37,652 bases of DNA from Proteromonas lacertae (taxonomy: Eukaryota > Sar > Bigyra > Opalinata > Proteromonadidae). Each line of letters begins with the position of its first letter. The first letter of the stretch is position 1. Location of the stretch: assembly GCA_002245135.1 (NCBI GenBank), contig NGBS01001237.1:1-37652 (forward strand). The letters run 5' to 3'. The position numbers were made by a program, and so were the translations under genes. The notes beneath the pieces are model-generated. The model was not told where the DNA came from and did no database searches. It saw only the letters and a program-made list of their open reading frames with translations. Positions 10,501-21,268 of the stretch are shown here, piece after piece.

Positions 10501-10945
10501 TGGTCCTCTTAGTCGATATTCCACTGCTACATTTGAACGTAGTTATCGGCAGCTACGCCATATAACGAAGTCGAATAATCAAATCACACAAAGTATTATT
10601 AACACATTATCATTATTAAATCAAATATATATATTTACCTATAATAAAATAAATGAAAATAATATGAATAATAAATATACTCTCTATAAAAATAAAGTAG
10701 TATCAATCATCATCAATACTGATAAAAGAATTTCTTTTGGATTAGTTACAGATGTATCCTATAACAACATAAACAATAATTATACACTAACATATAAAAA
10801 AGTTGCTGTAAGAAGAATTACTCTTAAAATCTATGAAATAATAAATATAAATAATACAGTGACAAGCATTATAATTGAAAATTGTACGATATCTGAAACT
10901 ATTATGTATCATGATACTAAGGACTATATAATAATAAAATTGTAA
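7508..10945 (+). CDS. CACTA (Tnp2-type) DDE transposase with Asn-rich insert
   Basis: One frame of 1145 codons from ATG 7508 to TAA 10945, interrupted only by four consecutive TAA codons at 8702-8713 inside a repeat tract. The first 340 or so residues are an unrecognised N-terminal region. Next comes a long tract of NNQYS(D/I)NNNNNNI repeats, then the catalytic part. In that part, ISYDGVCLSPFS carries Asp-678, FCRTC is a CxxC zinc knuckle, FDSMHNMCNAI carries Asp-866 in the family's D-x-M-H motif, and MHSLVHIIKYLQDIGPLSRY then TFERSYRQL carries Glu-1010. This matches the HxxxHYxxxxxxxGPLxxxxxxRFE block of animal and fungal CACTA transposases. A short beta-rich C-terminal domain follows. If the TAA run is real, only an N-terminal 398-residue product is made, unless translation restarts. 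Confidence 0.85.
8545..9057 (+). repeat. Minisatellite encoding Asn-rich repeats
   Basis: About 13-14 units of 35-39 nt built on AATCAATATTCAGATAAT followed by (AAT)n and ATAAAT. Units differ by whole AAT triplets, so the frame is kept throughout, as expected for selected coding slippage. One unit at 8702-8746 has lost its TATTCAGAT core and reads as four TAA codons plus ATA codons, while still being 45 nt long (in frame). The reverse strand is also open here but only as a shadow (YYYYY). Confidence 0.9.
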
Positions 10946-12457
10946 TTATACTAATTATACAATTGTTTGTATTTTGTTAAACCAAAAACATTAAACTTTT
11001 TCATCTTTTGATATTTCTATTTTGTAATAAAACATACTATACTGTAATAGGGAATATAGTCATCGTTTATTCTGGTAGTTGTGTTTATACATCATACAAT
11101 AATCTGTAATTAACATATCCATCAATATATCATATCTTGAAGATTCGATTATTATTATATCACCTTCATCATTATCAATAGTATTTGTAGTAAAAGTTGG
11201 CAAATATCTATAAAATAATAATTAATATACTAATAATTATCATCTTCATTATATCTAAGGAACTAAACACTATCAAATCCAGTCAATTCATTAGTAACAA
11301 TCTGTAGAGTTAATGTTGATTTCTTTAATAACATCAGCAACACTTGTAATTTCATCAAAAATCTTATATTTTCATCTCTACTATTTGTAAAATCGTGTGA
11401 TTTTTTGTTAACCCCACATTATTTTCCACCTAATGCTCTGAGTTTTTAAAATAAATCTGAAATATACCTAATGATGTTTTTATCCTTTTCTTGCATTTTC
11501 TTTAATTTAGATTAGAATTAAAATTCTGTAGTAGAAAATACTCATAAATTATTATCTATCAGTATACTACCATTTTATTTTCATGTTTCTCGTTTGACAG
11601 TACCGCCATTATCACCATTTAACTAATTGGCTTATGTTTTCGTATATTTATACTCACCATTCTGAACATAATTATTAGTTAAATATATCTAATCTTCTGA
11701 TTGTGAATTTCCTACTTTTGTTTCTGTTTTTTGGCGATTTATGAATTTATATTCGTTATAGTAAATGACAATACACTTAAAACGTTGTATTTTTGTATTA
11801 ACTATATCATGTTTTATCTCTGCATATTCTATTATTTCGAGTGAATTTATATAATCTACATAATTTATTTTAAACAATAAATAGATTCTTTTACATTTTA
11901 TTCTTCTTACATCTCTTTCAATCTCTAATTTCTCTGATTTCCATTAGAACAATAAAACAAAATATGCAAAACAATTAACACATGTTGGTAACTAATAAAA
12001 CCAATTAAGTGCATCCTTTTAATGAAATCGAAAATCTTCAAATTTAAAATTTATTGAACAATACAATTTACTATTTATAAAGATTTTGCACAATGGGTTA
12101 AAGTGAATGACATTATAAAATTATATGATTCCTAAAGGGCAAAAAAAATGCTCATTAAACTGTAGATTGTTTATAGAATGTACTTTTTATAATAAAAATT
12201 CATTATAACTGTGTATCTCAGCAACTCTTAATAGTTTTTATGGTTATATAACTTCTGATTAAAAAATGTCAAAAATTAATTTTTGCTATTTTATGCTCAT
12301 TTGAAACTAGGACATGATATCAGTAAGTATACAAAATTTTATTTCCAAACTCAAACTACAACATAACGAAAAAACGAAAAGAAAAAAGTATAAAAGTGAA
12401 AATTAGACAAGCCCGATTTGAGTCAAGTATGCAAGTCCTATTTGCAAAATAGTTTTG
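10946..12457. other. Right interior of the transposon; no intact gene
   Basis: The region is AT-rich. The reverse strand has coding-like scraps at about 11060-11450 (for example IIIIESSRYDILMDMLITDY, ending at TGA 11060, with a possible 23-nt intron at 11208-11230) and at 11689-11877 (a 62-codon open stretch without ATG). None has a recognisable domain. They may be remnants of one captured gene. Homopolymer-rich sequence follows to the right end. Confidence 0.35.
12214..12425 (+). repeat. Right subterminal direct-repeat pair
   Basis: TATCTCAGCAACT at 12214-12226 and GATTTGAGTCA at 12415-12425 repeat the left-end pair in the same orientation, 201 bp apart here against 251 bp on the left. Confidence 0.5.
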
Positions 12458-12470
12458 AATTCTCATAGTG
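12458..12470 (-). repeat. Right terminal inverted repeat
   Basis: The exact reverse complement of the left end; on the minus strand it begins CACTATGAG. The following bases TTA compare with ATT before the left end. Confidence 0.65.
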
Positions 12471-12818
12471 TTACTGGATATTCTGGATATGGGAACACTA
12501 AAATATCCTGTTTATTCATATCCTCTATAATATATTCTTCCTCATTTTTGATGTACCAAATTTAATAATATAATTGTTATTGAATGCTTCAATGAATCAT
12601 TTGAAAATCTCTATAATCTGTTATAATAATCTGTATATATCACATATCACTGTATTATATATGATGAGAACAACTCCAATAATTGTACGTGTATTATACA
12701 ACTATTCACTGGCGATGATAAAATAGACATTTTCAATTGTTTCAAAAAAATAATTCGTTTCATATATTTAATTTTTGTTGTTTTCTTGTTGTTAAGAAAG
12801 AATATTCTGTTGTAAAGT
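12471..12818. other. Intergenic region upstream of the methyltransferase gene
   Basis: This is 348 bp of AT-rich sequence with no recognisable gene. A T-rich stretch (TTTTTGTTGTTTTC) lies about 40 bp before the next ATG, as is common before plus-strand genes here. Confidence 0.5.
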
Positions 12819-13805
12819 ATGTGTAAAGTTGTATTTCATCATTTTATATGTTGTTTATTTGTTTTTATGATATTCACTCTGTCATTGCCTATTCTCTTCC
12901 CACTTGTGTTGTTTTATATTAATCAACCTGAAATAATAAAATATTATTTCGATAGAAATGGATCAGTTATAATGCCTATTGATATTAAGTGGAAATCAGA
13001 AAGTCCTTTATTTCATTCAAAATATATAATGATGCCAATTCAAATAAATTCTTCAATCCATCCTTTTACAATGTATATAAGGAAAAGTAGTGATCTAATA
13101 TCCAGTTCAATACTACAATTTGGTAAATGGCCTGAATGTGAGGATTATTTAAATATATTCAAAGACATTGAGAATTCACTTCATATAACAGGTTCATTTC
13201 TAGATATTGGTGGTAATATAGGAGCTTGCAGTTTATTGTTTCTATCGTATAACATTAAAACAATCATATTTGAACCAATGCCAGACAATTTGTATTTATT
13301 AACAAGTAGTTTGTTAATAAATCCATCATTCTTGAATATAAGTGAATTATATCCAATAGCATTGGGAGAAAAGGAAGGTAAAGGAGAAATAAAAGCATCA
13401 TCCAATAATTGGGGAGGATCTTCATTAGTAGCAAGAATACCAAGAATAAATAATAAAGTGATAAAGATATTTACATTAGATAAAATATTGAAAGATAGAA
13501 ATGAAAAGATTTTATTGACTAAAATTGATGTAGAAGGTTATGAGTATAATGTGTTGAAAGGAAGTATTATGAAATTGAAAAGTAAAGATTTAATAGCAAT
13601 TATATTTGAAGTGAATTGTTATACTTTAAAAAGTGTGAAAGTTAAACCGTCAATGATATTTAAGTTTTTAGAAGATATTGGTTATGTAATATATAATAGA
13701 ATGAATAGAGTATGTGATGATGTGGATAATGTAGTTGCTAATGTTTTAGCAATTCATAGTGTATATTATAATTTAATAAATATAACTCATTTTGCTAAAT
13801 ACTAG
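12819..13805 (+). CDS. FkbM-family SAM-dependent methyltransferase, membrane-anchored
   Basis: A 328-residue, single-exon protein. Residues about 8-36 are strongly hydrophobic (signal anchor), so the catalytic part probably faces the ER/Golgi lumen. The SAM-binding motif I is FLDIGGNIGACSLLF (residues 127-141), with an acidic residue ending the next strand in IIFEPMPDN. KIDVEGYEYNVLKG at residue 235 onward is the FkbM signature (D-V-E-G-x-E). Length and motif order fit FkbM domains, which O-methylate sugars or other small hydroxyl groups. The substrate is unknown. The gene needs no intron, unlike most neighbours, and lies just outside the transposon; neither point proves transfer. Confidence 0.9.
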   Translation: MCKVVFHHFICCLFVFMIFTLSLPILFPLVLFYINQPEIIKYYFDRNGSVIMPIDIKWKSESPLFHSKYIMMPIQINSSIHPFTMYIRKSSDLISSSILQFGKWPECEDYLNIFKDIENSLHITGSFLDIGGNIGACSLLFLSYNIKTIIFEPMPDNLYLLTSSLLINPSFLNISELYPIALGEKEGKGEIKASSNNWGGSSLVARIPRINNKVIKIFTLDKILKDRNEKILLTKIDVEGYEYNVLKGSIMKLKSKDLIAIIFEVNCYTLKSVKVKPSMIFKFLEDIGYVIYNRMNRVCDDVDNVVANVLAIHSVYYNLINITHFAKY

Positions 13806-13939
13806 ATAATTTAATATGTGGAATTTAATATTTATTTGGGTTTTAAGGCATTTGTTTATTGTTTTGAAGAAATTATTTTCATACACCACTTTTTTTTTCA
13901 AAACCCATTTTGTAGTAGTTTTTCGTTTTAAAAATTATA

Positions 13940-16900
13940 ATGAAAATTAGGAACTTAATAAATATTTTTCTACTGTTTCTGATTGTATTTATTGACTCGT
14001 TATTTGATTATAGTCAGCATATAGTTTTAGTATACATCCATTGTCAGATACACAAAGCCTAAGCAACACACTTCGGATAAATGGCATAGTAGATCTAAGT
14101 CGAAGCAATGACGAATCTCAGCAAGGTATTTTTATGTTTTCTATGTTTTTTAGATTTTTCTATATCAGTGGGTCTATACTCTTGGAAAACCATTACAAAT
14201 TTAAAGGGTGGAATATGCATATCCAGGGATTGTAGTAAGAATAATATTCGAAGAAATGTGTCTCTATCTTTGTGGATGCTTGAGATATCTTTTAGATAAA
14301 TATATAAAAATAAGAAATTTTCTTAATTAAATATAACCTTCAGAAACAGAATATTCAAAAATCAAATCAATCAAAAACCACATCAACTCTCTGTGTGATT
14401 CTAATCCAAAAGATAAACCTATATATTTTATAACACCACACAATGAAGCATATATAAAATTGAGTATTATTAGTTGTATTATTTAATGTTCAATAGTATT
14501 GGAGGAAGTAAATAAAACATCAGAATTGGGATGTAATTTCTTTGTAATGGTTATGTCTGGTAATTCTTACTTCTTTAAAGACAATAGCTACAAATATTTA
14601 GGATCAATAGATCCTTCAGATATCTCTAAAATGTTGAAAGCATTAGAATATCCAATTAGAAATGATTTAATACGAAGAATTGCCATAATTACTTATGGTA
14701 ATAATGATTATAATAAAGGAATAAAAGAAGAAGAATACATCACTCAATACTTTAAAGATTACAGTTTGGAATTTAACGAAGAATGCACAGTAATATATGG
14801 AAGGTCAATTTGTTTACCTTATTTTATAGATGTATAATAATAAACTACTATAATAATAATTATTATTATTTTAATAGTTGACAAAAGAAAGAGATATTGA
14901 AAGAGCTAAAGTAATAAAGAATACTCTTTGTCCATTGAAGGTGATAGAAGATACAGATATATTAATAGTAAATGTAATTGATACTATGTGGGCTGTAGTA
15001 ATCTCCGAATTAGATAGTTGTGATAAACGATTGAACTATATTATGTTTTTTTCATCATCAAAGTTCTTGTTTATTGATAATGTAAATCATATTGAATATA
15101 CAGTGGATAATAGCATATTACATAATAGAAATACAATCAATAATAAGTATATATATATATGATATTACTATTATAAATAGTAAAATAACAAATGAATTTA
15201 TATATGAAATATATGAATATGTTACTCCATATATAGAATATATAAATAATAATATAAAGTTAAAATATATCTCTACACCGGATAATAAGTTTCTATTTCG
15301 TGGATATGATGTTGGAATATTAATTGAGAATCATATTTCACAATTTAGTAAGTCAAATGATCAAAGTAAAGTAGAGAATATATTTAGTAATGGTTTTACT
15401 GGAAATACATTTGAATCATTTATAGATTGTATAATTATATATAATTAATTATATATAGCTTATATCCATATTACAGATAATGGTCAATCGTTAATATTAC
15501 CAGGTGGAAATACATTAAGTACATATTATACAAACATATTGATAGATGATCGACATATGAATATTGGAGATAATATTTCACTAACAAATAGAGAAGTTTT
15601 ACTTTCAGTAAAGTATATTAATTATTATTATTATTATTATTATTAGAATACCAATAACTGCTTCATCCTACCTATCTTCACTTGTAGCAAAACCATTAAC
15701 AATTATATATGAATATGGTTTTACTTATTGGTATATTTATTATTCAGTTTATGTTGTATTCCTTTTAATAATAATCAGATTTGTTATTGCTGAAAGAAAG
15801 TATATTATTATTATTATTTTGTTTTATATAGACATTTCATGTTTTTTTATTCCATGTTTTATGTCATTGTTTTCATTATAGTAATAATATTTTCAATGGT
15901 ATATTTCTTAATGTTAGAAATTGACCCAAGTCCAATTATTTGCACATTAAGAAATGTATTTAATGTTATTGGATTTCATTGTTCTATTCTGTTTATGTTT
16001 ATTGTTCAATACTTGGTAACAACATTGAAACCACCACCAGAAGTACTTAAGAATGTATTTCTGTTCATCTTTTTAATGATTGTAAATGTTGTATATATTA
16101 TAATAAGCAATGAACCTTATCAAGCTACATATGGCTATTCAATGTTGGATGGTTATAATGTGCAATATTCATGTTTTGAAGTTCAAAGTACAACAATTTT
16201 TATATTTTATGAAGTTATTATTATATTTATTTGTGCAAGATGTTATGTGCTTTTAATGACAGATTTTCTATCTACAACAATGTATAAATATGTTGCTGTT
16301 ATTCTAATTTATTATTTGGTTGTTGTTGTATTGAATGTTGATGGTATAAAGAATGAAATAAATGAGGTATTTAAAGTAGAATATATCGTTCATTATATAT
16401 TCTTTGGAGTATTGATAGTGTTGACAATGATATTTTTTGTATATTATTATTATATTTATATTATAGATATTTTATAAAAGGCATTTTAACGAAGTTTATT
16501 TCTCTCATTATAATACACCTGAATATAAATTATCATGTATTAGAAATCCATTATTTTTCTGTTATTTTCTAAGCAAAGATAAAAAGAGAGTAACACCAAG
16601 TTTATCACATCATTTAAAAGTATATGCTCAATTGGAAGAGGCAAAAATAGATTTTAATCACTTTAAAGGATTATTAGGAAAAGCAAAAGAACATTTATTA
16701 ATATCTGAAGTTACAGTGGCAAATGTAATAGCAGCAACAGAAGATGAGAAGGATGAAAAAATGTTGATTTTAACTAAGGAATTACAAGAGCATATTATTA
16801 ATGATGAATTTTGGAATAATTTTCTTTCTTCGAGAGATTTTGCAGTTTTATTAACAACTTCACAAGAATTAACAGGTGGATTTTATACATTAAAAATACC

Positions 16901-17306
16901 AATTAAAAGGATAATATATGAGAGAACCTATTCTATATGGACAAAACAGAAAACATCATATGCTAAACAGAATCAATCCATGTATAATGGATCAACTTTA
17001 CATAGATCAAATTCAACATATGATGATAGTGGTAATTCTGAAACAGGTAGAGCATCAAGATTATCAAGAACTAATGGAGGAAGTAGTTATTATGGTCATA
17101 GTGTTAGGCAAACTTCATTTTTCACAAGTAATGTAAATTCAGCAGCACCCAATGGACCTGGACCAGCAAAGAAAACTAAACAAAATGAAGGTACTAATTT
17201 GTTGAGAGTGTCGCACAGTAACAATACAGCAAATCAAAACAGAACTAGTCTAAAACCCAAAAATGTTTTATCTTCCAGATCTTATGGAAATAATCTGGCA
17301 GTGTAA
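13940..17306 (+). CDS. Class C (family 3) GPCR-like receptor, 11 exons
   Basis: Exons as read: 13940-13984, 14014-14125, 14154-14234, 14344-14463, 14497-14831, 14878-15146, 15181-15428, 15459-15612, 15647-15799, 15832-16438, 16467-17306. All introns are GT..AG; nine are 28-46 nt and one is 109 nt (its donor is the least certain). The spliced frame is exactly 988 codons. A signal peptide (MKIRNLINIFLLFLI, SAYS) precedes an extracellular domain of about 450 residues with alternating strands and helices, compatible with a Venus-flytrap/periplasmic-binding fold but not proven. Seven hydrophobic helices lie at about 478-708. The TM2/TM3 stretch has PSPIICTLRNVFNVIGF, matching the P-x-x-C-x-L-R...GF motif of 7TM_3 receptors. 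The 280-residue cytosolic tail is helical, then Ser/Asn-rich. It probably couples to heterotrimeric G proteins. Confidence 0.8.
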
Positions 17307-17507
17307 ATTAGGATCTTATAGCTTATGTTTTTTATTTATCTAGAGTTTTATAAAGTTATGATGTTTTATTGTTTGTGTGATCCAAAAAAAGTGTTAACTA
17401 ATACACTCTTGCATAATACTCCATAGAATTATGAAGAAAAACAAAAAATGCAAAATAAAATTGAATTCTTTCCAGCCTTTTTTAAATAGGATTATTTATA
17501 TACAAAA

Positions 17508-18926
17508 ATGAGTAATAATAATTACTATATGATGGACCGTGATGGCCAAAATATGCGGTACCCTAATTATGGTGGCGCAGCTGGATGTATAAAATGATGT
17601 TAATATTGTATTTAGTGCAGAATATGATGATGGCAGCAAGGAACCCAGTACACATACCCCAACCTTATATGTCTGCTCCAATGCATAGTATATATATTTA
17701 TAGTAATGTTTGTAATAGATGTTAACCCAATGGCGACGAATATGCAACCAAGACCAATGTATGATCCAAACAGTGCAATAAGGACAACAAATCCACCAAG
17801 AATGACAATGGATCCAAATTCTTTTATGTTTAGACAACCAAGACCAATGAATCCACAAATTATACCACGACCTCAACCTGGTACTCAACAAGTCATACGT
17901 CAACATACAATGACACCTTATGGAATGCAGAGAGAATTTCAACCAGGAATGTATGAGAATTACAATCCACAGACTTTCATCCCACCAAACAGTTCAGGTA
18001 ATCCAAACCATCCAGCATCACCTCCCATTGATTACAATAGTACAGGTGCTACACCAGGTACAGCAGGGGATGAATACCAATATCTAGTAAGACCAAGATT
18101 ATCACCACCATTAACAGCATCAGTACAACAACAACAACAACCAAATCCTCAAATAATCAGATCACATCCATCTCCACCACTACCAACACAGTCTCCAATT
18201 CCAAATCAATCATCTTTACCATTACAACCAACTCAACCAACACAACAATCTCAAGTGATAGGAATGCCAATGAATATACCACTTCAATATCCAATACAAT
18301 CACTACCACCACAAGCCATTCCACAACCACAGCCAATACCATCCCAACAACAACAACAACAGCAACAGATACAACAACAAGAACCATTAACAGTAGAACA
18401 ACAATATGGAATTGAAGGTTTAAATCGTGTAATGAAAATGGATGGTAATAGTGATTTAGAGATGTTAGCATTGGGATTAGATTTAATGTCACTTGGTTTA
18501 CCACTTTCTACTAATGATAATATATATAATACTTTTGTATCACCATTAGTAGATAGTGGAAGAAATGTATCTTTATATCCTCCTAATTTTTCAATACCAA
18601 CTTGTTATCAACATATTATTCCTCAATTAACTGAAAGTTTATTTACTCATTTTTCTTTGAGGACTTTATTTTATATATTTTATACAATGCCTGGTGATAT
18701 AGCTCAAGCGTATGCAATGAAGAGATTATATGAAAACGGTTGGATATATAATAAAGTGGAGAAGAAATGGTATACTACAAATAATACTAAGAATAATGGA
18801 TATCATTATTATGATGTAAATACATGGGATGATAAACCAAAATGGTGTAATGACCCACTACCAGGACCTGAATCAAATTATGCAACAATGGAAGAAGTGA
18901 AAGAGAATTGTCCACCATTAAATTAA
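17508..18926 (+). CDS. NOT2: CCR4-NOT complex subunit 2 (NOT2/CNOT2)
   Basis: Exons 17508-17586, 17616-17687 and 17719-18926 (introns of 29 and 31 nt) give 452 residues in frame. The first 240 or so residues are Met/Asn/Pro/Gln-rich, with a polyQ run near 260. The C-terminal NOT box (about 285-440) is clear: LEMLALGLDLMSLGLPL, TFVSPLVD, LRTLFYIFYTMPGDIAQAYA, then LYENGWIYNKVEKKWY and a YHYYDVNTWD segment. These match NOT2 of yeast, animals and plants. NOT2 pairs with NOT3/5 on the NOT1 scaffold and stabilises the mRNA deadenylation complex. The unstructured N-terminus is longer and more Gln-rich than in yeast. It shows no fault. Confidence 0.92.
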
Positions 18927-19219
18927 TAAATAAATCGTAAAAATAGATTTTGAAAAATAATAAATAATAAAAAAAAGATGTAAAACCGATCTTTTCCTGC
19001 AAATTGTTTATGTTTTATTGAGAGATTTTTAATTCAATCAAATACAAATTTTGTTATATAAAAACATTTTTTTTATATATATTCATAATTAAATATCAAC
19101 AAAACAAACAACTAGCGTTTTGATTTCATCTGTTTCTCTATTTTGCTCAATTTCTAACAAAATTATATAATTTACAATATATATATATACATGAATAATG
19201 TTTTGTAAACCATCGTCTA
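18927..19219. other. Convergent intergenic region
   Basis: This is 293 bp between the convergent NOT2 and coiled-coil genes. It holds A/T runs and an (AT)n stretch near 19177, with no gene. It probably holds the 3' ends of both transcripts. Confidence 0.5.
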
Positions 19220-21153
19220 TCATATTAAGAGTATTCTATTTAATAATAATACTTCTAATAAAAATACATCAAATTTTCTATTCATTTTGATATGTAACAG
19301 ACTAGAGTACAAACTATTACAATATTCATTAACTTCATGTACTGAATCAATCATTGGACTTGTAAATTTTGTAGAAGCTATACTTTTCTCTAATTGTCTA
19401 ATTCTTTCTTCCAATAAGTCTTTTTGAGATATTTCTATATCACTTTTCACTAGTTTTTGAACTGTATAATTGGCTTGTTTACTCAATTCTTCAGTATAAT
19501 ATAACTTTCTTTCTAATTCATCAATTTTCTGTTCATAATTTAACTTCATTTTGTTGAGATTATAATTGTTTAATTCATATTGTTTTGTTATGTTATTCTC
19601 TAATAATTTATATTTCTGATTGTATTCTGCTTCTAATTGTTCTTTATATCTCTTTAATTCTTCATTTTCAATTGGCAATGGTATTTCTGGAATTCCCATT
19701 GACTGTTTATTGTAGTTATTATTTGTCATAATTGTTGTGTTGTTGTTGTTGTTATTCTGTAGAGATGATTTCTTCAACTTTGGAACTGATTTTGATCTTA
19801 TTTTCTTAGTAGTTTTGGGTTTTGTTCTATCAATAGTAATCACAGTAGAATTTGATGTTGGTAATGGTGTATAAGATGATGATGATGATAAATATGTTGA
19901 TTGATGAATTGAAGTACTATAATTATTATTATGATTAAATTGTTTTGTTAATGGCTTCTTTGGTCTTGATTTCATTCTTTTAGAACTTTTTGGTTTTGGT
20001 AGATTTTGAATTGCTGTATTGTTTAACACTAATTATTATTATATACATAAATAAATATATATACTTGGTGCAGTAGGTATAGTAACATCATTACTTGTAG
20101 TTGTATAATTATTATATAGAGGAATATTAGGTGTAAGATTATCATTATTACTATTGTTAATATATGAAAATGAATGTTGTTGTTGTTGTTGTTGTTGTTG
20201 CATTTGTTGAACTTGTTGGATTCTACTTATATTATTATTATTATTAAAGTTTGATGTATTTTTTGGGTTTAAAAACACATCAGAACTTATATTGATATTG
20301 GTATCTAACTCTTTATGATGAATATCACTACTAATAGTATTATTATTATTATTATTATTATCTGATCTTATATTATTGATGTATTTCATCATATCTTCAC
20401 CTCCAATATTCATATTATCCGTCATAATTGATGATGATGATTGAGATGAATTAGTATTTGGTTTTGTTGACATTATCTTTGGTTTAACTGGACTTACTCC
20501 ATCTGAATCATCTGAAGCATGGATTTGACTTAATAGCAAATTCATTGAAGCTACAAATGTATGAACTTCTATTTGCTATTAATATATTAAATATACTATC
20601 TTTATCATTACCTATCATTGTTACTTTTTCATTACTTGTAAATATCTATTATAAATATATTATTACAACTTTTAATATATAATACAACATCAAATCTATT
20701 ATCTGTTGGTTCTTCCCACAATTGAAATACTTCTATTGCTGTGATTGGCACACGACTTTGTGAATGCTATTTATATATTAATTATGATTTAATTATACAG
20801 TATTTTGAAATACTAATTCCATACTCTCTGGATTGTAAGTTATAAATTCCTAAATTATAATTATTTCACCTTATACATCGATAAATCCATCTTTTATTTC
20901 TCTCTTAAATTTACCAGTTAATGCTTGATAGTCTAATTCAATAATATACTGTTGTTATACTAGTAACAGTAACAACTTTGGGATCACTTGGACTAATATC
21001 CATATCGCTTTTACTGTTGCTATTTTCATTGTAATCTGAGTTTTGATTAATAGCAGGATCATAATATTCAACCGATTCTGAATTATCAGTATCTCTAACA
21101 CTTAAAAAACAAAAAATATACATAATATTAGTAGTATACATATTTGAATTCAT
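19220..21153 (-). CDS. PH-like plus coiled-coil protein, unknown
   Basis: Eight exons are inferred, with seven introns of about 27-43 nt (for example 21101-21139, 20933-20960, 20029-20064), giving about 560 residues. After an acidic N-terminus, residues about 50-160 form alternating short strands ending in a helix (EVHTFVASMNLLL). A PWEEP-like LWEEPTDNRFDI sits mid-way, and together these suggest a PH-like domain. A disordered Asn/Gln-rich middle follows (QQQQQQQQ, NNNNNNN), then a basic Pro/Ser-rich stretch (KPKSSKRMKSRPKKPL). About 150 residues of heptad-rich coiled coil come near the C-terminus (EELKRYKEQLEAEYNQKY onward). This architecture suggests a cytoskeletal or centrosomal scaffold, but the family is not recognised. 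It shares a 115-bp divergent promoter with the EF-hand gene. Confidence 0.65.
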
Positions 21154-21268
21154 TATTTTTTTGTATATTTTGTTGATTCAAACAAAAATCAGATTTGAAA
21201 TTGAATTTTGAATTTATATCAAACCATTCTAAGAAAAGCTCGACTGTTTTGTTTTGTTTTTTATTAAA
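21154..21268. promoter_or_regulatory. Divergent promoter between coiled-coil and EF-hand genes
   Basis: The 115 bp between two opposite ATGs must hold both promoters. A short AAGAAAAGCTCGACTG segment is the least AT-rich part. A T-run (GTTTTGTTTTGTTTTTTATT) sits directly before the plus-strand ATG. No TATA or initiator motif can be assigned with confidence. Confidence 0.5.

Larger units (their letters stand above)
5562..12470 (+). mobile_element. CACTA (EnSpm)-like DNA transposon with captured kinase fragment
   Basis: The ends are a perfect 13-bp inverted pair, CACTATGAGAATT at 5562-5574 and its reverse complement at 12458-12470. They enclose a transposase of the Tnp2/CACTA type. CACTA is the signature terminus of that superfamily. 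The flanks share only TT (ATT before, TTA after), so a target duplication is 2 bp or has mutated; CACTA elements usually make 2-3 bp. Both subterminal regions carry TATCTCAGCAACT and then GATTTGAGTCA in the same order and orientation. The 6.9-kb interior also holds a reverse-strand kinase fragment and other coding-like scraps. A 13-bp match alone could arise by chance in AT-rich DNA; its position and its CACTA start are what make it convincing. Confidence 0.7.

Noticed and set aside
7508-10945. Reassigned stop code (TAA as Gln) to explain the TAA run in the transposase
   Set aside because: TAA, TAG and TGA all terminate clearly recognised genes in the window, for example NOT2 (TAA), the methyltransferase (TAG) and the RING ligase (TGA).
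14041-14235. Separate small gene at the 5' side of the receptor
   Set aside because: It is exon 2 of the receptor read through a 28-nt intron; splicing joins it in frame to a signal peptide upstream.
17496-17942. Reverse-strand open frame over the start of NOT2
   Set aside because: It overlaps the well-supported NOT2 exons and introns and has no domain.
18157-18504. Reverse-strand Val-rich open frame
   Set aside because: Antisense of the Gln/Pro-rich NOT2 linker (CAA/CCA read backwards gives Val/Trp/Leu).
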